The notes under the pieces are model-generated. The model made no database searches. It was given only the letters and a program-made list of their open reading frames with translations, and was not told where the DNA came from. A stretch of 64,000 bases of DNA from an uncultured SAR116 cluster alpha proteobacterium (GTDB lineage Bacteria; Pseudomonadota; Alphaproteobacteria; Puniceispirillales; Marisalimonadaceae): assembly GCA_902537945.1 (NCBI GenBank), contig CACBDG010000008.1, positions 16,786 through 80,785 on the forward strand, in the 5' to 3' direction. Numbering within the stretch: position 1 is the first letter of the stretch; each line of letters opens with the position of its first letter. Shown piece after piece: positions 10,045 through 19,388 of this stretch. The translations under genes were made by a program, and so were the position numbers.

Positions 10045-11121
10045 ATGTCTAAGAATATGAAAAACTCTAATATACCTATCATAACATATAAAGATTCTGG
10101 TGTTGATATTGATAAAGGTAATAAAATTGTATCAGATATTGCTGCAATTACGAAATCTACATCAAATAAAGGATCAATTGGAGAATTAGGAGGATTCGGC
10201 GGATTATTTGATTTAAAAAAATGTGGTTTTAAAGATCCTATACTAGTATCAAGCACTGATGGTGTTGGTACAAAGTTAAAATTAGCTATTAAAACGAAAA
10301 CATATTTTAATGTAGGTATAGATTTAGTCGCTATGTGTGCAAATGATGTATTAGCCCAAGGTGCAAAACCTTTATTTTTTATGGATTATTATGCTACTGG
10401 GCAATTAGATAAATCAATAGCTATTGAAGTTATTAAGGGAATTGCAGAGGGTTGCAAACAATCAGGATGTGCACTGATTGGAGGAGAGACTGCTGAGATG
10501 CCAGGTCATTATAAAAAAAATGATTTTGATATTGCTGGATTTTGTGTGGGAGCTGTAGAAAGAAAAAATGTTTTCAATAAAAATGCTGTTAAGACTGGTG
10601 ATTGTGTCATAGGTTTATCTAGTAGTGGAATACATTCTAATGGTTATTCATTAGTTAGAAAAATATTAGAAACTCATTCTATAAATATTTTTGAAAAATG
10701 TGAATTTGATAAAAATAAAAGTCTTGCAGAAATTTTACTTAAGCCAACACTTTTATACACAAAAGCGTTTCTGGCTGCAAATAAAAATAATAAGGTAAAA
10801 TCAATCAGTCACATAACAGGTGGTGGATTAATTGATAATCCTCCGAGATCTTTTAATGAAAACTTAACACTTAAGTTTGATATGAAAAACTTCAAACTTC
10901 CCCCACTTTTTAAATGGCTAAAAAATAAAGCTAATATATCTTTATATGAATTAGCTAAAACTTTTAATTGTGGTATTGGTTTTTTAATTTTTGTAGAAAA
11001 AAAGGATGCTAAAATAATAATTAATGATTTAAACAAAGTTGGTTATAATGCTTTTCTAATTGGATCTATAATTGAAAATACATCTAATCAAAATGTTGTT
11101 TTTGATGGCTGGAACTTTTAA
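10045..11121 (+). CDS. purM: Phosphoribosylformylglycinamidine cyclo-ligase
   Basis: AIR synthetase, which catalyses the ATP-dependent closure of FGAM to aminoimidazole ribotide in de novo purine synthesis. The 358 aa carry the family signature YKDSGVDIDKGN, GSIGELGGFGGLFDL, SSTDGVGTKLKLA and GLIGGETAEMPGHY-like segments (here ALIGGETAEMPGHY), and GGGLIDNPPR. The ATG at 10045 follows an AAGGA site; an in-frame ATG four codons on is also possible. It is divergent from the DUF2066 gene. purN, which commonly follows purM, is not present; a tiny cytochrome-oxidase gene comes next. Confidence 0.97.
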   Translation: MSKNMKNSNIPIITYKDSGVDIDKGNKIVSDIAAITKSTSNKGSIGELGGFGGLFDLKKCGFKDPILVSSTDGVGTKLKLAIKTKTYFNVGIDLVAMCANDVLAQGAKPLFFMDYYATGQLDKSIAIEVIKGIAEGCKQSGCALIGGETAEMPGHYKKNDFDIAGFCVGAVERKNVFNKNAVKTGDCVIGLSSSGIHSNGYSLVRKILETHSINIFEKCEFDKNKSLAEILLKPTLLYTKAFLAANKNNKVKSISHITGGGLIDNPPRSFNENLTLKFDMKNFKLPPLFKWLKNKANISLYELAKTFNCGIGFLIFVEKKDAKIIINDLNKVGYNAFLIGSIIENTSNQNVVFDGWNF

Positions 11122-11192
11122 GAATATATTTAAACATATTGATAGACAAAAAATAATTAGTCGTATATTGAAAATTTAACTGAGGATTAATA

Positions 11193-11321
11193 ATGACGAA
11201 CAAATTAGATAAAGAAACAGAAGAACATAAATTATTTTATGAAAACTTTTTAAAATTTACTACATACAGTACAATATGCATAATTGTAATAGTTGCTTTA
11301 ATGGCAATTTTTTTAGTTTAA
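11193..11321 (+). CDS. aa3-type cytochrome c oxidase subunit IV (42 aa)
   Basis: A 42-residue protein: a short polar N-terminus (MTNKLDKETEEHKLF), then YENFLKFTTYSTICI leading into one transmembrane helix to the end. This is the layout of the bacterial aa3-type cytochrome c oxidase subunit IV family (COX4_pro_2), a single-helix accessory subunit common in alphaproteobacteria and often encoded away from the main cta/cox operon. A GAGGA ribosome-binding site precedes the ATG at 11193. Its stop codon abuts the stop of the convergent ndk gene with no gap. The match is by pattern and size only. Confidence 0.72.
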   Translation: MTNKLDKETEEHKLFYENFLKFTTYSTICIIVIVALMAIFLV

Positions 11322-11744
11322 CTAATTAACTAATTCTATATAAGCAAAAAAGAAAGATATCTCTGATCTAGCATTTTCTAGGCTATCTGATCCATGTACT
11401 GAGTTTGCTTCAATACTCTCAGCAAATTCCTTTCTAATTGTTCCATTTTCAGCTTCTTCTGGGTTAGTTGCTCCCATAATAGTTCTATTTAGAAAAACTG
11501 CATTATCCCCTCTCAAAACTTGAGCTACTACGGGACCAGAAATCATGAAATCGACTAGGTCCTTAAAGAAAGGTCGGTCTTTATGAATTTGATAAAATTT
11601 TTCAGCCATAGATCTACTTAATTGAAGTCTTTTTTGAGCTATTATTTTCAAACCAGCTTTTTCAAATTTAGCGTTGATTAGGCCTGTTAAGTTTCTTTTG
11701 GTAGCATCAGGTTTGATTATTGATAAAGTATTTTCAATTGCCAT
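11322..11744 (-). CDS. ndk: Nucleoside diphosphate kinase
   Basis: Transfers the gamma phosphate of ATP to nucleoside diphosphates through a phosphohistidine. The 140-aa sequence begins [18 protein letters not shown], typical of Ndk, and holds the active-site motif NSVHGSDS with the catalytic histidine at residue 117. Length is normal. GGAGAATATA just before the ATG is the ribosome-binding site. It is tail-to-tail with the oxidase subunit gene and lies downstream of pepA on the same strand, 76 bases away. Confidence 0.97.
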   Translation of the reverse strand: MAIENTLSIIKPDATKRNLTGLINAKFEKAGLKIIAQKRLQLSRSMAEKFYQIHKDRPFFKDLVDFMISGPVVAQVLRGDNAVFLNRTIMGATNPEEAENGTIRKEFAESIEANSVHGSDSLENARSEISFFFAYIELVN

Positions 11745-11820
11745 TATATTCTCCAGATTGATGTTTTAAATACATTTATTGATAGATATAATCAAGGTGT
11801 TTTTAAATTCTAAATTTTAA

Positions 11821-13284
11821 TTAATATTTCTTAATCAGATGATACAACATCTTAACACCCCATCCAACACCACCATATGGAATAGTAGGAGTAGATTTAT
11901 TTTTCCAAGTAACTCCAGCAATATCTAAATGCGCCCATGGTGTTTGATCTACATGTCTTTTTAAAAAGCAAGCTGCAGTAATTGATCCTGCACCTGGTCC
12001 TCCAATATTTTTCATATCAGCAATTTCTGTTTTTATTAATTGATCATAATCGTCATCTAATGGCATTTCCCAAACTTTTTCTCCTGTAATTTCACCAGAA
12101 TTGAATATAGCTTTAGAAATTTCTTTATTATTCGAGAACAAACCTGCTCTAATATTGCCTAAAGACACTATCATAGCTCCTGTCAATGTTGCCAAATCAA
12201 TCATAAATTTAGGTTTATATTTTTTTTCTGTCCAAGATAAAATATCAGCTAAAACTAATCTTCCTTCTGCATCTGTATTTAAAACTTCAATCGTTTGACC
12301 AGATACTGATTTAACAACATCACCAGGCCGTTGTGCATCCCCATCTGGCATGTTTTCAACAAGACCTATAATACCAATTAAATTATATTTTAGCTTAGAC
12401 AGTGCAGCTGCTTCTATAACTCCAGTGACAGTTGCAGCACCACCCATATCCCATTTCATATCCTCCATTGATTTAGGAGGCTTAAGAGAAAGTCCACCGG
12501 AGTCAAAGCATACCCCTTTTCCTATAAAAGTCATTGGAGCTGCTTGTTTTTTTCCACCTAACCATTCCATAACAACAACTTGACTTTCCTTTCTAGATCC
12601 TCTTCCAACAGCTAGCAAAGCTTCCATTCCAAGCTTTTGCAATTGTTTTTCATTGTAAATAGATACTTTAACTCCAATTTTTTTTAATCTTTTACACTCC
12701 TTAGCAAATGATGATGGAAATAGGATGTTTGGTGGCTGCCAGACTAAATCTCTAGCTGTGTAAACACCCTTTGCAAGGTTTTTGATTTCATTTATTTTTT
12801 TTAAGTGTTTATTTGGATAATTAGAAACAAAAACAACATTTTTTAGATTCGCAATTGTTTTTAATTTATTTTTTTTATAATTATCAAATTTGTATGAGCC
12901 TAGGATAAAACCAAGACAAATTCGTTCAATTATTAATGTAGAATTTTCATAGATTTTAGCTTTAGAACAACTTAAATTTTTAATCTTTTCATAAATATTT
13001 CCACCTAATTCTTCTAAATATTTATAAGTTAAATCTTTTTCCAAAGTTTTTCTTTTAACTAAAAGAAAATTTCCTTTTTCTGATCTGATTAAAATTATAT
13101 TAGATGATTCAAGTAAAACAGTTCTTTTAAAAAATTTTAATAAATCTTTATCAATATTAAAATTTTCAGATAGTAATAAATTTTTTTCATTAAAAAACAA
13201 AATATGAATTTCTTCGTCTTTAAATTTTAGATTATTTTTTTGTTTTTCACATTTAAATTTTATAAATCTTTTATCATCAAGCAT
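11821..13284 (-). CDS. pepA: Leucyl aminopeptidase (M17 family)
   Basis: Cytosolic two-metal aminopeptidase removing N-terminal residues from peptides. Catalytic-domain signatures are present: GKGVCFDSGGLSLKPP around residue 253 (lysine and aspartate metal ligands), MKWDMGGAA, and the M17 signature NTDAEGRL at about 335-342. The N-terminal third is divergent, as usual for M17 enzymes. At 487 aa it has the family's normal size. It is divergent from lptF, an arrangement conserved in many Proteobacteria. Confidence 0.95.
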   Translation of the reverse strand: MLDDKRFIKFKCEKQKNNLKFKDEEIHILFFNEKNLLLSENFNIDKDLLKFFKRTVLLESSNIILIRSEKGNFLLVKRKTLEKDLTYKYLEELGGNIYEKIKNLSCSKAKIYENSTLIIERICLGFILGSYKFDNYKKNKLKTIANLKNVVFVSNYPNKHLKKINEIKNLAKGVYTARDLVWQPPNILFPSSFAKECKRLKKIGVKVSIYNEKQLQKLGMEALLAVGRGSRKESQVVVMEWLGGKKQAAPMTFIGKGVCFDSGGLSLKPPKSMEDMKWDMGGAATVTGVIEAAALSKLKYNLIGIIGLVENMPDGDAQRPGDVVKSVSGQTIEVLNTDAEGRLVLADILSWTEKKYKPKFMIDLATLTGAMIVSLGNIRAGLFSNNKEISKAIFNSGEITGEKVWEMPLDDDYDQLIKTEIADMKNIGGPGAGSITAACFLKRHVDQTPWAHLDIAGVTWKNKSTPTIPYGGVGWGVKMLYHLIKKY

Positions 13285-13386
13285 AATAAATTCCTAAGTT
13301 AAATTTGAGCTATTGTATAAACATAAAAAGTTATAGTACTATAAAATTTAAAAAAAATTTCAATATAATTCTTTAAGATAAGTTTT

Positions 13387-14490
13387 ATGATTATAAATTG
13401 GTATATCTTCAAGCATACATTTAATAATGTGTTTATTTCTACAAGTGTTTTTGTAGGAATTATATGGTTAAGTCAATCTTTTAAAAGCATAAAGTTAATA
13501 ATTAATAAAGGTGCTGGTCTTTCAGAGTTTTTTATTTTATCTGCTTATAGCCTACCTAGTTGGCTTTTGATAGCCATACCATTTGGTACTTTCACTGGAT
13601 GCATGATTTCATATTTAAAACTTGAAAATGATAAAGAAATTTTAGTAATGAAATCAGCTGGAATAAGCCCTTTTAATTTAAGTAGACCCGCTTTTTTAAT
13701 AGCTATTTTAGCATCTATGATTTTATTCATAATATCTCACTTTATAATGCCCGAAACTTACAGAAACTTTAAGGTTTTACAAAATGATATAAGGAATAGT
13801 TCACAAAGTTTGATTCTAAAAGATAATATTTTTATTGATTTAAATGAAAAACAAACAATTTTTATTAATAAATTAAATGAAAATAATGAACTAGAAGAAA
13901 TTTTTATACAAGACAGAAGTGATCCTTCATCATTAGTAGAATTATTTTCAAAAAAAGGATATCTTAATTTTAAAGATAACTTAATTCTGCGAATGGATAA
14001 TGGGACAAGAATTTCAACTGACTTAAAAGGAAAATCAACCTTATTAAATTTTAAAATTTATGATGTTGAAATAAAGCAAGAAAAAAATAAAGTAAACGAG
14101 CCTAGAGTTATAGAATATAAGGAATATAATTTTTTTGATTTGTTAAAAAAAGCAACAAACGCTGGAAACAAGAAAGGAAAATTATTAGCCGAAGCTCATA
14201 GCAGGAATACAATTGTATTTATGCCGTTAGTATTTTCTTTTATTGTAATGATTACTATTTTAAAGGACGATTTTTCAAGAGTATTTTCAATTTACAGAAA
14301 GACCATTGGGATTGGACTTCTCGTAATAATACAAAGTCTTGTTTTGATAATTAAAAATGCTGTTCATTCTAATATTATCTTTTTACCTTTAATGTATATT
14401 TTCCCTATTTTTATAATAGTAATATGCATTTTTTTATTAAATAAAAAAAAAGTTTATAAACTTTCATTATTTACTAAAAAGGTAATATAA
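13387..14490 (+). CDS. lptF: LPS export permease LptF
   Basis: One of the two YjgP/YjgQ transmembrane subunits of the LptB2FGC ABC transporter that extracts LPS from the inner membrane. The 367 aa show transmembrane segments near residues 13-32, 55-75 and 100-118, then a periplasmic beta-rich region (about 120-265), then three further C-terminal helices. This six-helix layout with a central jellyroll, together with the paralogous lptG gene starting two bases after its stop, makes the identification secure. The operon lptF-lptG-surA-pdxA-rsmA is a standard outer-membrane biogenesis cluster. Which of the pair is F or G is set by order. Confidence 0.92.
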   Translation: MIINWYIFKHTFNNVFISTSVFVGIIWLSQSFKSIKLIINKGAGLSEFFILSAYSLPSWLLIAIPFGTFTGCMISYLKLENDKEILVMKSAGISPFNLSRPAFLIAILASMILFIISHFIMPETYRNFKVLQNDIRNSSQSLILKDNIFIDLNEKQTIFINKLNENNELEEIFIQDRSDPSSLVELFSKKGYLNFKDNLILRMDNGTRISTDLKGKSTLLNFKIYDVEIKQEKNKVNEPRVIEYKEYNFFDLLKKATNAGNKKGKLLAEAHSRNTIVFMPLVFSFIVMITILKDDFSRVFSIYRKTIGIGLLVIIQSLVLIIKNAVHSNIIFLPLMYIFPIFIIVICIFLLNKKKVYKLSLFTKKVI

Positions 14491-14492
14491 TA

Positions 14493-15635
14493 ATGATAAA
14501 ATTTAATAACCATCCAATAATCCTTTATAAATATTTTACTAAAGATATATTCAAATTTTTTCTTGTTACTTTACTTTTTTTAATAATATTAATTTTCTTT
14601 ATTGACTTAATTGAATTTTTTAGAAGGTCCTCTAATAAAATAGGTGTTAACCATCTTCTACAAGCAAGTTTTTTAGACTTAATTGTAATGGCTTTGCTAA
14701 AGATATTTGGTAATATTCAAAAAATTTTGCCATTTGCTGCTCTAATTGGTTCAATTGCTTGTTTTAATCAGTGGCGAAAGAAAAGTTACTATGTTATTTC
14801 AAAATCTTCTGGTATTTCATTATGGAAAATTCTTTCACCTATTTTAATTTCTTTCTTTCTTGTTGGAATTTTTTCAATAATAATTTTAAATCCATTTTCA
14901 ACTTTATTGCATAAAAAGCTTGAAAACTTAGAGACATTATTTTTTGGAAAAGCTAACTTACAAGTATTCTCATTTGATACAAAAGGTTTTTGGATAAAAC
15001 AAAGATCTGGACAAAAAAATTTAATAATTAATGCAGATAAAATTGACGAAAAAACCAAATCACTATTTTATATAAAAATTTATGAGTACAACAAAGATAA
15101 AATTTTTCAAAAAAAAGTAATGGCAGAAAAAGGTCTATTTACTTCAAAAAAATTACTTCTATATGATGTTAAATCAATTGATAAAAATTCAAAAGTTTCA
15201 AATTTTGAAAAACTCGCATATTTAATAAATTTTGATTCTAGTCGATTCAATGTAGCAACAAAAAAACCTGAAAAAATTTTTATACTTGATTATCCATATT
15301 ATTTGATAAAGATGAAAACTTATGGTTTGAATATATCCAAACATTTAGTCTATTTTTTTAAATTGATATGCCAACCATTCTTAATTATATCAATGATTTT
15401 ACTTTCTGCATCCTTAATGCTAAGGAGTAGTGAGAGGAAACTTGAGGTTGGAATAGTTTCATTATCACTTGTTGTTGGTTTTAGTTTGTATTTTATTGGA
15501 GATTTTATTTTTGCATTGGGTTTTTCAGAAAAAATACCTCCTCTTCTTGCTGGATTTGGGCCAACCTTAATTGGGCTTTTTTCAGGCTGTTATTTAATAA
15601 GCGATATTGATGAAACTAAGATTGTTAAAAAATAG
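14493..15635 (+). CDS. lptG: LPS export permease LptG
   Basis: Second permease subunit of the LPS transporter. The 380 aa repeat the layout of LptF: N-terminal helices (about 20-42, 65-95, 110-135), a periplasmic domain (about 140-275), and three C-terminal helices. The loop PFAALIGSIACFNQWRKKS resembles the coupling region common to LptF/G. It begins two bases after the lptF stop and is followed 14 bases later by surA, so the three are evidently one transcript. Confidence 0.92.
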   Translation: MIKFNNHPIILYKYFTKDIFKFFLVTLLFLIILIFFIDLIEFFRRSSNKIGVNHLLQASFLDLIVMALLKIFGNIQKILPFAALIGSIACFNQWRKKSYYVISKSSGISLWKILSPILISFFLVGIFSIIILNPFSTLLHKKLENLETLFFGKANLQVFSFDTKGFWIKQRSGQKNLIINADKIDEKTKSLFYIKIYEYNKDKIFQKKVMAEKGLFTSKKLLLYDVKSIDKNSKVSNFEKLAYLINFDSSRFNVATKKPEKIFILDYPYYLIKMKTYGLNISKHLVYFFKLICQPFLIISMILLSASLMLRSSERKLEVGIVSLSLVVGFSLYFIGDFIFALGFSEKIPPLLAGFGPTLIGLFSGCYLISDIDETKIVKK

Positions 15636-15649
15636 GTAAAAACTTAAAA

Positions 15650-16933
15650 ATGACCTTACTCTCTCTAAATTTAAAATTACTAGTTTTTATTATTTTCTTT
15701 TCTACTCATATATTTAAATTTGCTTTAAGTGAAGAAAATTATATAGTAACTATTGTTAATAAACTACCAATTACAAAACTTGACGTTTTTAATAGAGCAA
15801 AATTAATTGCCTTCTCTATTGATGAGAAAGTTGAATTAAAAAACATTGAAAATTACTACAGTCAATCTCTTCAAACTCTGATAAATGAAAAAATCATTTT
15901 ATCAGCTGGGAAAAAAATAAATAAAAATTTAACTTCAATAGTATCAGATCAAGCAAATCAAAGACTATTGTCTGAATTTGAAAATTCCAAACTGAAATTA
16001 GATCAATTTATTGAAAAATATTCTATTTCAAAATCCACATTATTAAAAAAACATAAAGCTCAATTGATATGGGGAATTGTTTTAAGAGACAAATATAAAG
16101 TGCAATTTTCGAAGTTAGAAAAAATTATTAAAAAATCACTTGATGCGAAAGAGTTTGGAAATAGTGAAGATTTGTATGATTTAGCTGAGATAGTAATTTA
16201 TAAAAAGAACAACAATAAACTCATTGAAAAAATTAATTTAGCTCTGAAAGATGGTGCTAATTTTCTGGAAATTGCAAAACAAATATCAATAAGTAGCTCT
16301 TCAAAATTTGATGGTAAAATTGGATGGAATAACTTCGAAAATCTTCCTAAATATATTAAAAATGTTTCTACTATTAGAGGTTTTGATAAAGGAAAAGAAA
16401 TTAATGAGGGTGAAATATTTATTTTTCCCGAAAAAGATAAAATTAAAATTATAAAAGTTTTAGCTAAACGTCAAAATGGAAAATTAAGCAAAAAGGAAGA
16501 TATAATCTTACTTGCGCAAATTAGATTTCCAATAAATTTTCAAAAGAAAAATATAGCTTTTAAAAAAATAAAAAATAATTTGGATAATCTTTTATCAAAT
16601 AAAAATTCCTGCGAAGTATTAGAAATTTTTGTAAAGAAAAATAGTAAAAATTTAGATTTAAAAGTTATTAAATCAAGAATTGCTGATTTAACTCCTAAAA
16701 TAGACAGGCTTATCGAAAACATAGATTTTTTTGAAATATCTAAACCAATATTTATTGGAAATTATGGGTATACCTATGTTAAATGTGATAAAAGGGAAGC
16801 TAAATTAAACAAAATTAATTATAAAAAATTAAAAGAAACTAAACTAAATAAATATTTCTTAATATATAGTGAAAAACTACTTAAACGTCTTTATAATGAG
16901 GCAAGTATTTTACATATTGAAAAAATAAAATGA
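15650..16933 (+). CDS. surA: SurA-like periplasmic peptidyl-prolyl isomerase/chaperone
   Basis: Periplasmic chaperone escorting outer-membrane proteins, with a parvulin-type isomerase domain. The 427-aa protein has a signal peptide (about 1-27, hydrophobic core LLVFIIFFSTHIF, ending FALS). A SurA N-terminal region follows (VTIVNKLPITKLDVFNRAKL), then one recognisable parvulin domain with the remnants AEIVIYKKNN, FLEIAKQIS and GKIGWNN (about 180-285). The C-terminal third is divergent and may be a second degenerate parvulin or the C-terminal clamp. Sequence conservation is low; context between lptG and pdxA is the strongest support. Its stop overlaps the pdxA start by 4 bases. Confidence 0.85.
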   Translation: MTLLSLNLKLLVFIIFFSTHIFKFALSEENYIVTIVNKLPITKLDVFNRAKLIAFSIDEKVELKNIENYYSQSLQTLINEKIILSAGKKINKNLTSIVSDQANQRLLSEFENSKLKLDQFIEKYSISKSTLLKKHKAQLIWGIVLRDKYKVQFSKLEKIIKKSLDAKEFGNSEDLYDLAEIVIYKKNNNKLIEKINLALKDGANFLEIAKQISISSSSKFDGKIGWNNFENLPKYIKNVSTIRGFDKGKEINEGEIFIFPEKDKIKIIKVLAKRQNGKLSKKEDIILLAQIRFPINFQKKNIAFKKIKNNLDNLLSNKNSCEVLEIFVKKNSKNLDLKVIKSRIADLTPKIDRLIENIDFFEISKPIFIGNYGYTYVKCDKREAKLNKINYKKLKETKLNKYFLIYSEKLLKRLYNEASILHIEKIK

Positions 16934-17952
16934 CCACTCCTCAAGAAGTTATATTAATAACTGCTGGTGATCCAGCCAGCATCTCTACAGAGATAACCAT
17001 AAAAGCGGTAGAAGCTCGAAAAATCAATAAAAACATTAATTTAGTTGTTATAACTGATCCAACTTTAGTTCAAGATTATAAAGAATTGATCAAAAGTGAT
17101 ATAAAAATTAATGAGATTAAAGATATAGCTAAGTTTTCTGATTACAAAGATAATTATTTAAATATAATTCCTTTAAAACTCAATAATAGAGTTCAATATG
17201 GAAAACCAGATATAAAGAATTTTTCTTTTACAAAATTTTCCATAATAAAAACTCTTGAAATACACAACAGTAGCATTGCTTCTGCAATTGTAACCAATCC
17301 TATCAATAAATCTATAATGTATAAATCTGGATTTAATTTCGAGGGCCACACTGATTTTTTAGGATCGCTTTCCTCAAAAAAGAAGAAGCCGGTTATGATG
17401 TTGGTAACTAATGGACTTAAAACTCTACCTATAACAATTCATGTTCCTTTAAAAAAGGTGACCAAATTAATTACCAAAGAACTTATACATACTAAAATAA
17501 AAGTTGCAGTTGATGATCTGAAAACTTTGTTTGATATAAAAAAACCATCTATTATCGTTACAGGTTTGAATCCTCATGCAGGAGAAAATGGTGATTTAGG
17601 TGATGAAGAGATGAGAATAATCAAACCAGCTATAGATGATTTAAAAAAACTTGCTAATATCTCTATTACTGGGCCAGTATCAGCTGATATTGCTTTCTCA
17701 CCTGACAAAAGATGCCATTATGATTTAGCCGTTTGTATGTATCATGATCAAGCTCTAATTCCGATCAAAACTTTGGATTTTTATAATGGTGTAAATGTTA
17801 CATTAGGACTAGACTTTATTAGAACATCTCCTGATCATGGTACTGGATTTGACATAGCTGGTAAAAATTTAGCTAACCCACAAAGTTTGATTTCGGCAAT
17901 TAATCTTGCTTATGAAATGAGTACAAACAAAAAAAATGCACCAAAAAATTAA
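16930..17952 (+). CDS. pdxA: 4-hydroxythreonine-4-phosphate dehydrogenase
   Basis: NAD-dependent enzyme of pyridoxal phosphate synthesis, converting 4-phosphohydroxy-L-threonine on the way to PNP. The 340 aa include GDPASISTEI at the N-terminus and the three metal-binding histidine segments NFEGHTDF (near 140), GLNPHAGENGDLGDEE (near 215) and CMYHDQALIPIK (near 271), plus RTSPDHGTGFDIAG. All expected ligands are present. It starts inside the surA stop (ATGA overlap), and its last 17 bases overlap the start of rsmA, so translation is coupled along the operon. Confidence 0.96.
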   Translation: MTTPQEVILITAGDPASISTEITIKAVEARKINKNINLVVITDPTLVQDYKELIKSDIKINEIKDIAKFSDYKDNYLNIIPLKLNNRVQYGKPDIKNFSFTKFSIIKTLEIHNSSIASAIVTNPINKSIMYKSGFNFEGHTDFLGSLSSKKKKPVMMLVTNGLKTLPITIHVPLKKVTKLITKELIHTKIKVAVDDLKTLFDIKKPSIIVTGLNPHAGENGDLGDEEMRIIKPAIDDLKKLANISITGPVSADIAFSPDKRCHYDLAVCMYHDQALIPIKTLDFYNGVNVTLGLDFIRTSPDHGTGFDIAGKNLANPQSLISAINLAYEMSTNKKNAPKN

Positions 17953-18757
17953 AAAACTACCTTCTATTAAAGAAACTTTAAAAAATAATAATGTTATAAT
18001 TAATAAGGCTTTAGGCCAAAATTTTTTATTTGATCTGAATTTGACCGACAAAATTGTAAAAAAATCAAATGCAATAACTCCCACCATCATTGAAGTTGGT
18101 CCTGGACCAGGAAGTTTAACAAGATCTATTTTGAAAAATAAATCAGGTGTTGTTTATACAATAGATAAAGACTTTCAGTCTAAAAAAATGCTCACTGACC
18201 TTGAAGAAATTTATAATAATAGACTTAAAGTTATAATTGAAGATGCTTTGCATTATCCTATTTGGAATTTGGGAAAAGCACCAAGACAAATAATAGCTAA
18301 TCTTCCATATAATGTAGGAACTAAAATGTTGATAACATGGCTAAAAAATATCCAAAACTTTGATTTGCTAACATTAATGTTTCAAAAAGAAGTGGCTGAA
18401 AGAATAATAGCTAAACCAGGTACTAAAAATTACGGAAGATTATCAATATTAACCAATTGGTTAACTGAAAGCTCTAAATTATTTGATATCCCTAGTGAGG
18501 CTTTCATTCCGAAACCAAAAGTTAAATCTACAGTAATTCAGTTAAAGCCATTCTCAAAACCACTTTATGATGTCCCATTTGAATCCTTAGAAAAGTTGAC
18601 GCACCTAGCTTTTAGTCAAAAAAGAAAAATGATCAAAACGAGTTTAAAGGAAATAAGTGGTGAAAAAATTTTAAAAGAATTAAATATCTGTCCAAATTTA
18701 AGACCTGAACATTTATCTATTGTTCAGTTCTGTAAAATAGCAAAAAAATTGTTTTAG
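17936..18757 (+). CDS. rsmA: 16S rRNA dimethyladenosine transferase KsgA
   Basis: SAM-dependent enzyme that dimethylates two adjacent adenines in helix 45 of 16S rRNA. The 273 aa show ALGQNFLFDLN, the SAM motif IEVGPGPGSLTR, the catalytic NLPYNVGT, and AFIPKPKVKSTVI, all hallmarks of RsmA/KsgA. The ATG at 17936 lies within the pdxA coding sequence, with a 17-base overlap in another frame. The pdxA-rsmA pairing is conserved widely. It converges with gmk, 7 bases apart. Confidence 0.96.
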   Translation: MHQKIKKLPSIKETLKNNNVIINKALGQNFLFDLNLTDKIVKKSNAITPTIIEVGPGPGSLTRSILKNKSGVVYTIDKDFQSKKMLTDLEEIYNNRLKVIIEDALHYPIWNLGKAPRQIIANLPYNVGTKMLITWLKNIQNFDLLTLMFQKEVAERIIAKPGTKNYGRLSILTNWLTESSKLFDIPSEAFIPKPKVKSTVIQLKPFSKPLYDVPFESLEKLTHLAFSQKRKMIKTSLKEISGEKILKELNICPNLRPEHLSIVQFCKIAKKLF

Positions 18758-18764
18758 GATTATG

Positions 18765-19388
18765 TTAAATAAGTTTTTTCACTTGTTTTTTAAGTGATAG
18801 TTGCCTGTGTCTTCTTAATCTTTCAGAAAATAAAATTGATTTGATTTGATTTACAACTATTTCTATTTCATCATTAACTAGAACAAAATCATATTCTTCA
18901 TAATGACTTATTTCCTTTTTAGCCTCAGACATCCTTTTAATGAAATTTTCTTCGTTTTCACTTGCCCTTTTACCAAGCCTTTTTTCTAATTCTTTCATTG
19001 AAGGCGGTAATATAAAAACCTTTACAACATCATTTGGCAAATATTTTTCAATTTGTCTTGTTCCTTGCCAATCAATATCTACAATAACATCAATACCATT
19101 GCTAATTTTCGAAATTACTTCTTTTTTTAACGTCCCATATAAATAACCAAAAACTTTTGCGTGCTCTAAAAATTCATTACTCAGTAAGAGCTCACCAAAA
19201 TCTTCTTCCTTTTTAAAAAAATAGTGTTTACCCTCAATTTCATCTTTTCTTTTAATCCTTGTTGTAACCGAAACCGATAATTCTAAACTATCAACTGCTT
19301 CTATTAATTTTTTACAGATAGTTGTTTTGCCTGCACCTGAGGGAGAAGAAATGATAAGTACCAAACCTCTGTATTTTACATTAGACAT
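18765..19388 (-). CDS. gmk: Guanylate kinase
   Basis: Phosphorylates GMP to GDP. The 207-aa sequence begins with LVLIISSPSGAGKTTICKKL (P-loop) and contains SVTTRIKRKDEIEGKHYFF, YGTLKKEV and DIDWQGTRQIE, the GMP-binding and lid elements. Length is normal. It overlaps the last base of mltG. In many alphaproteobacteria a yicC gene lies between mltG and gmk; there is none here. Confidence 0.97.
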   Translation of the reverse strand: MSNVKYRGLVLIISSPSGAGKTTICKKLIEAVDSLELSVSVTTRIKRKDEIEGKHYFFKKEEDFGELLLSNEFLEHAKVFGYLYGTLKKEVISKISNGIDVIVDIDWQGTRQIEKYLPNDVVKVFILPPSMKELEKRLGKRASENEENFIKRMSEAKKEISHYEEYDFVLVNDEIEIVVNQIKSILFSERLRRHRQLSLKKQVKKLI

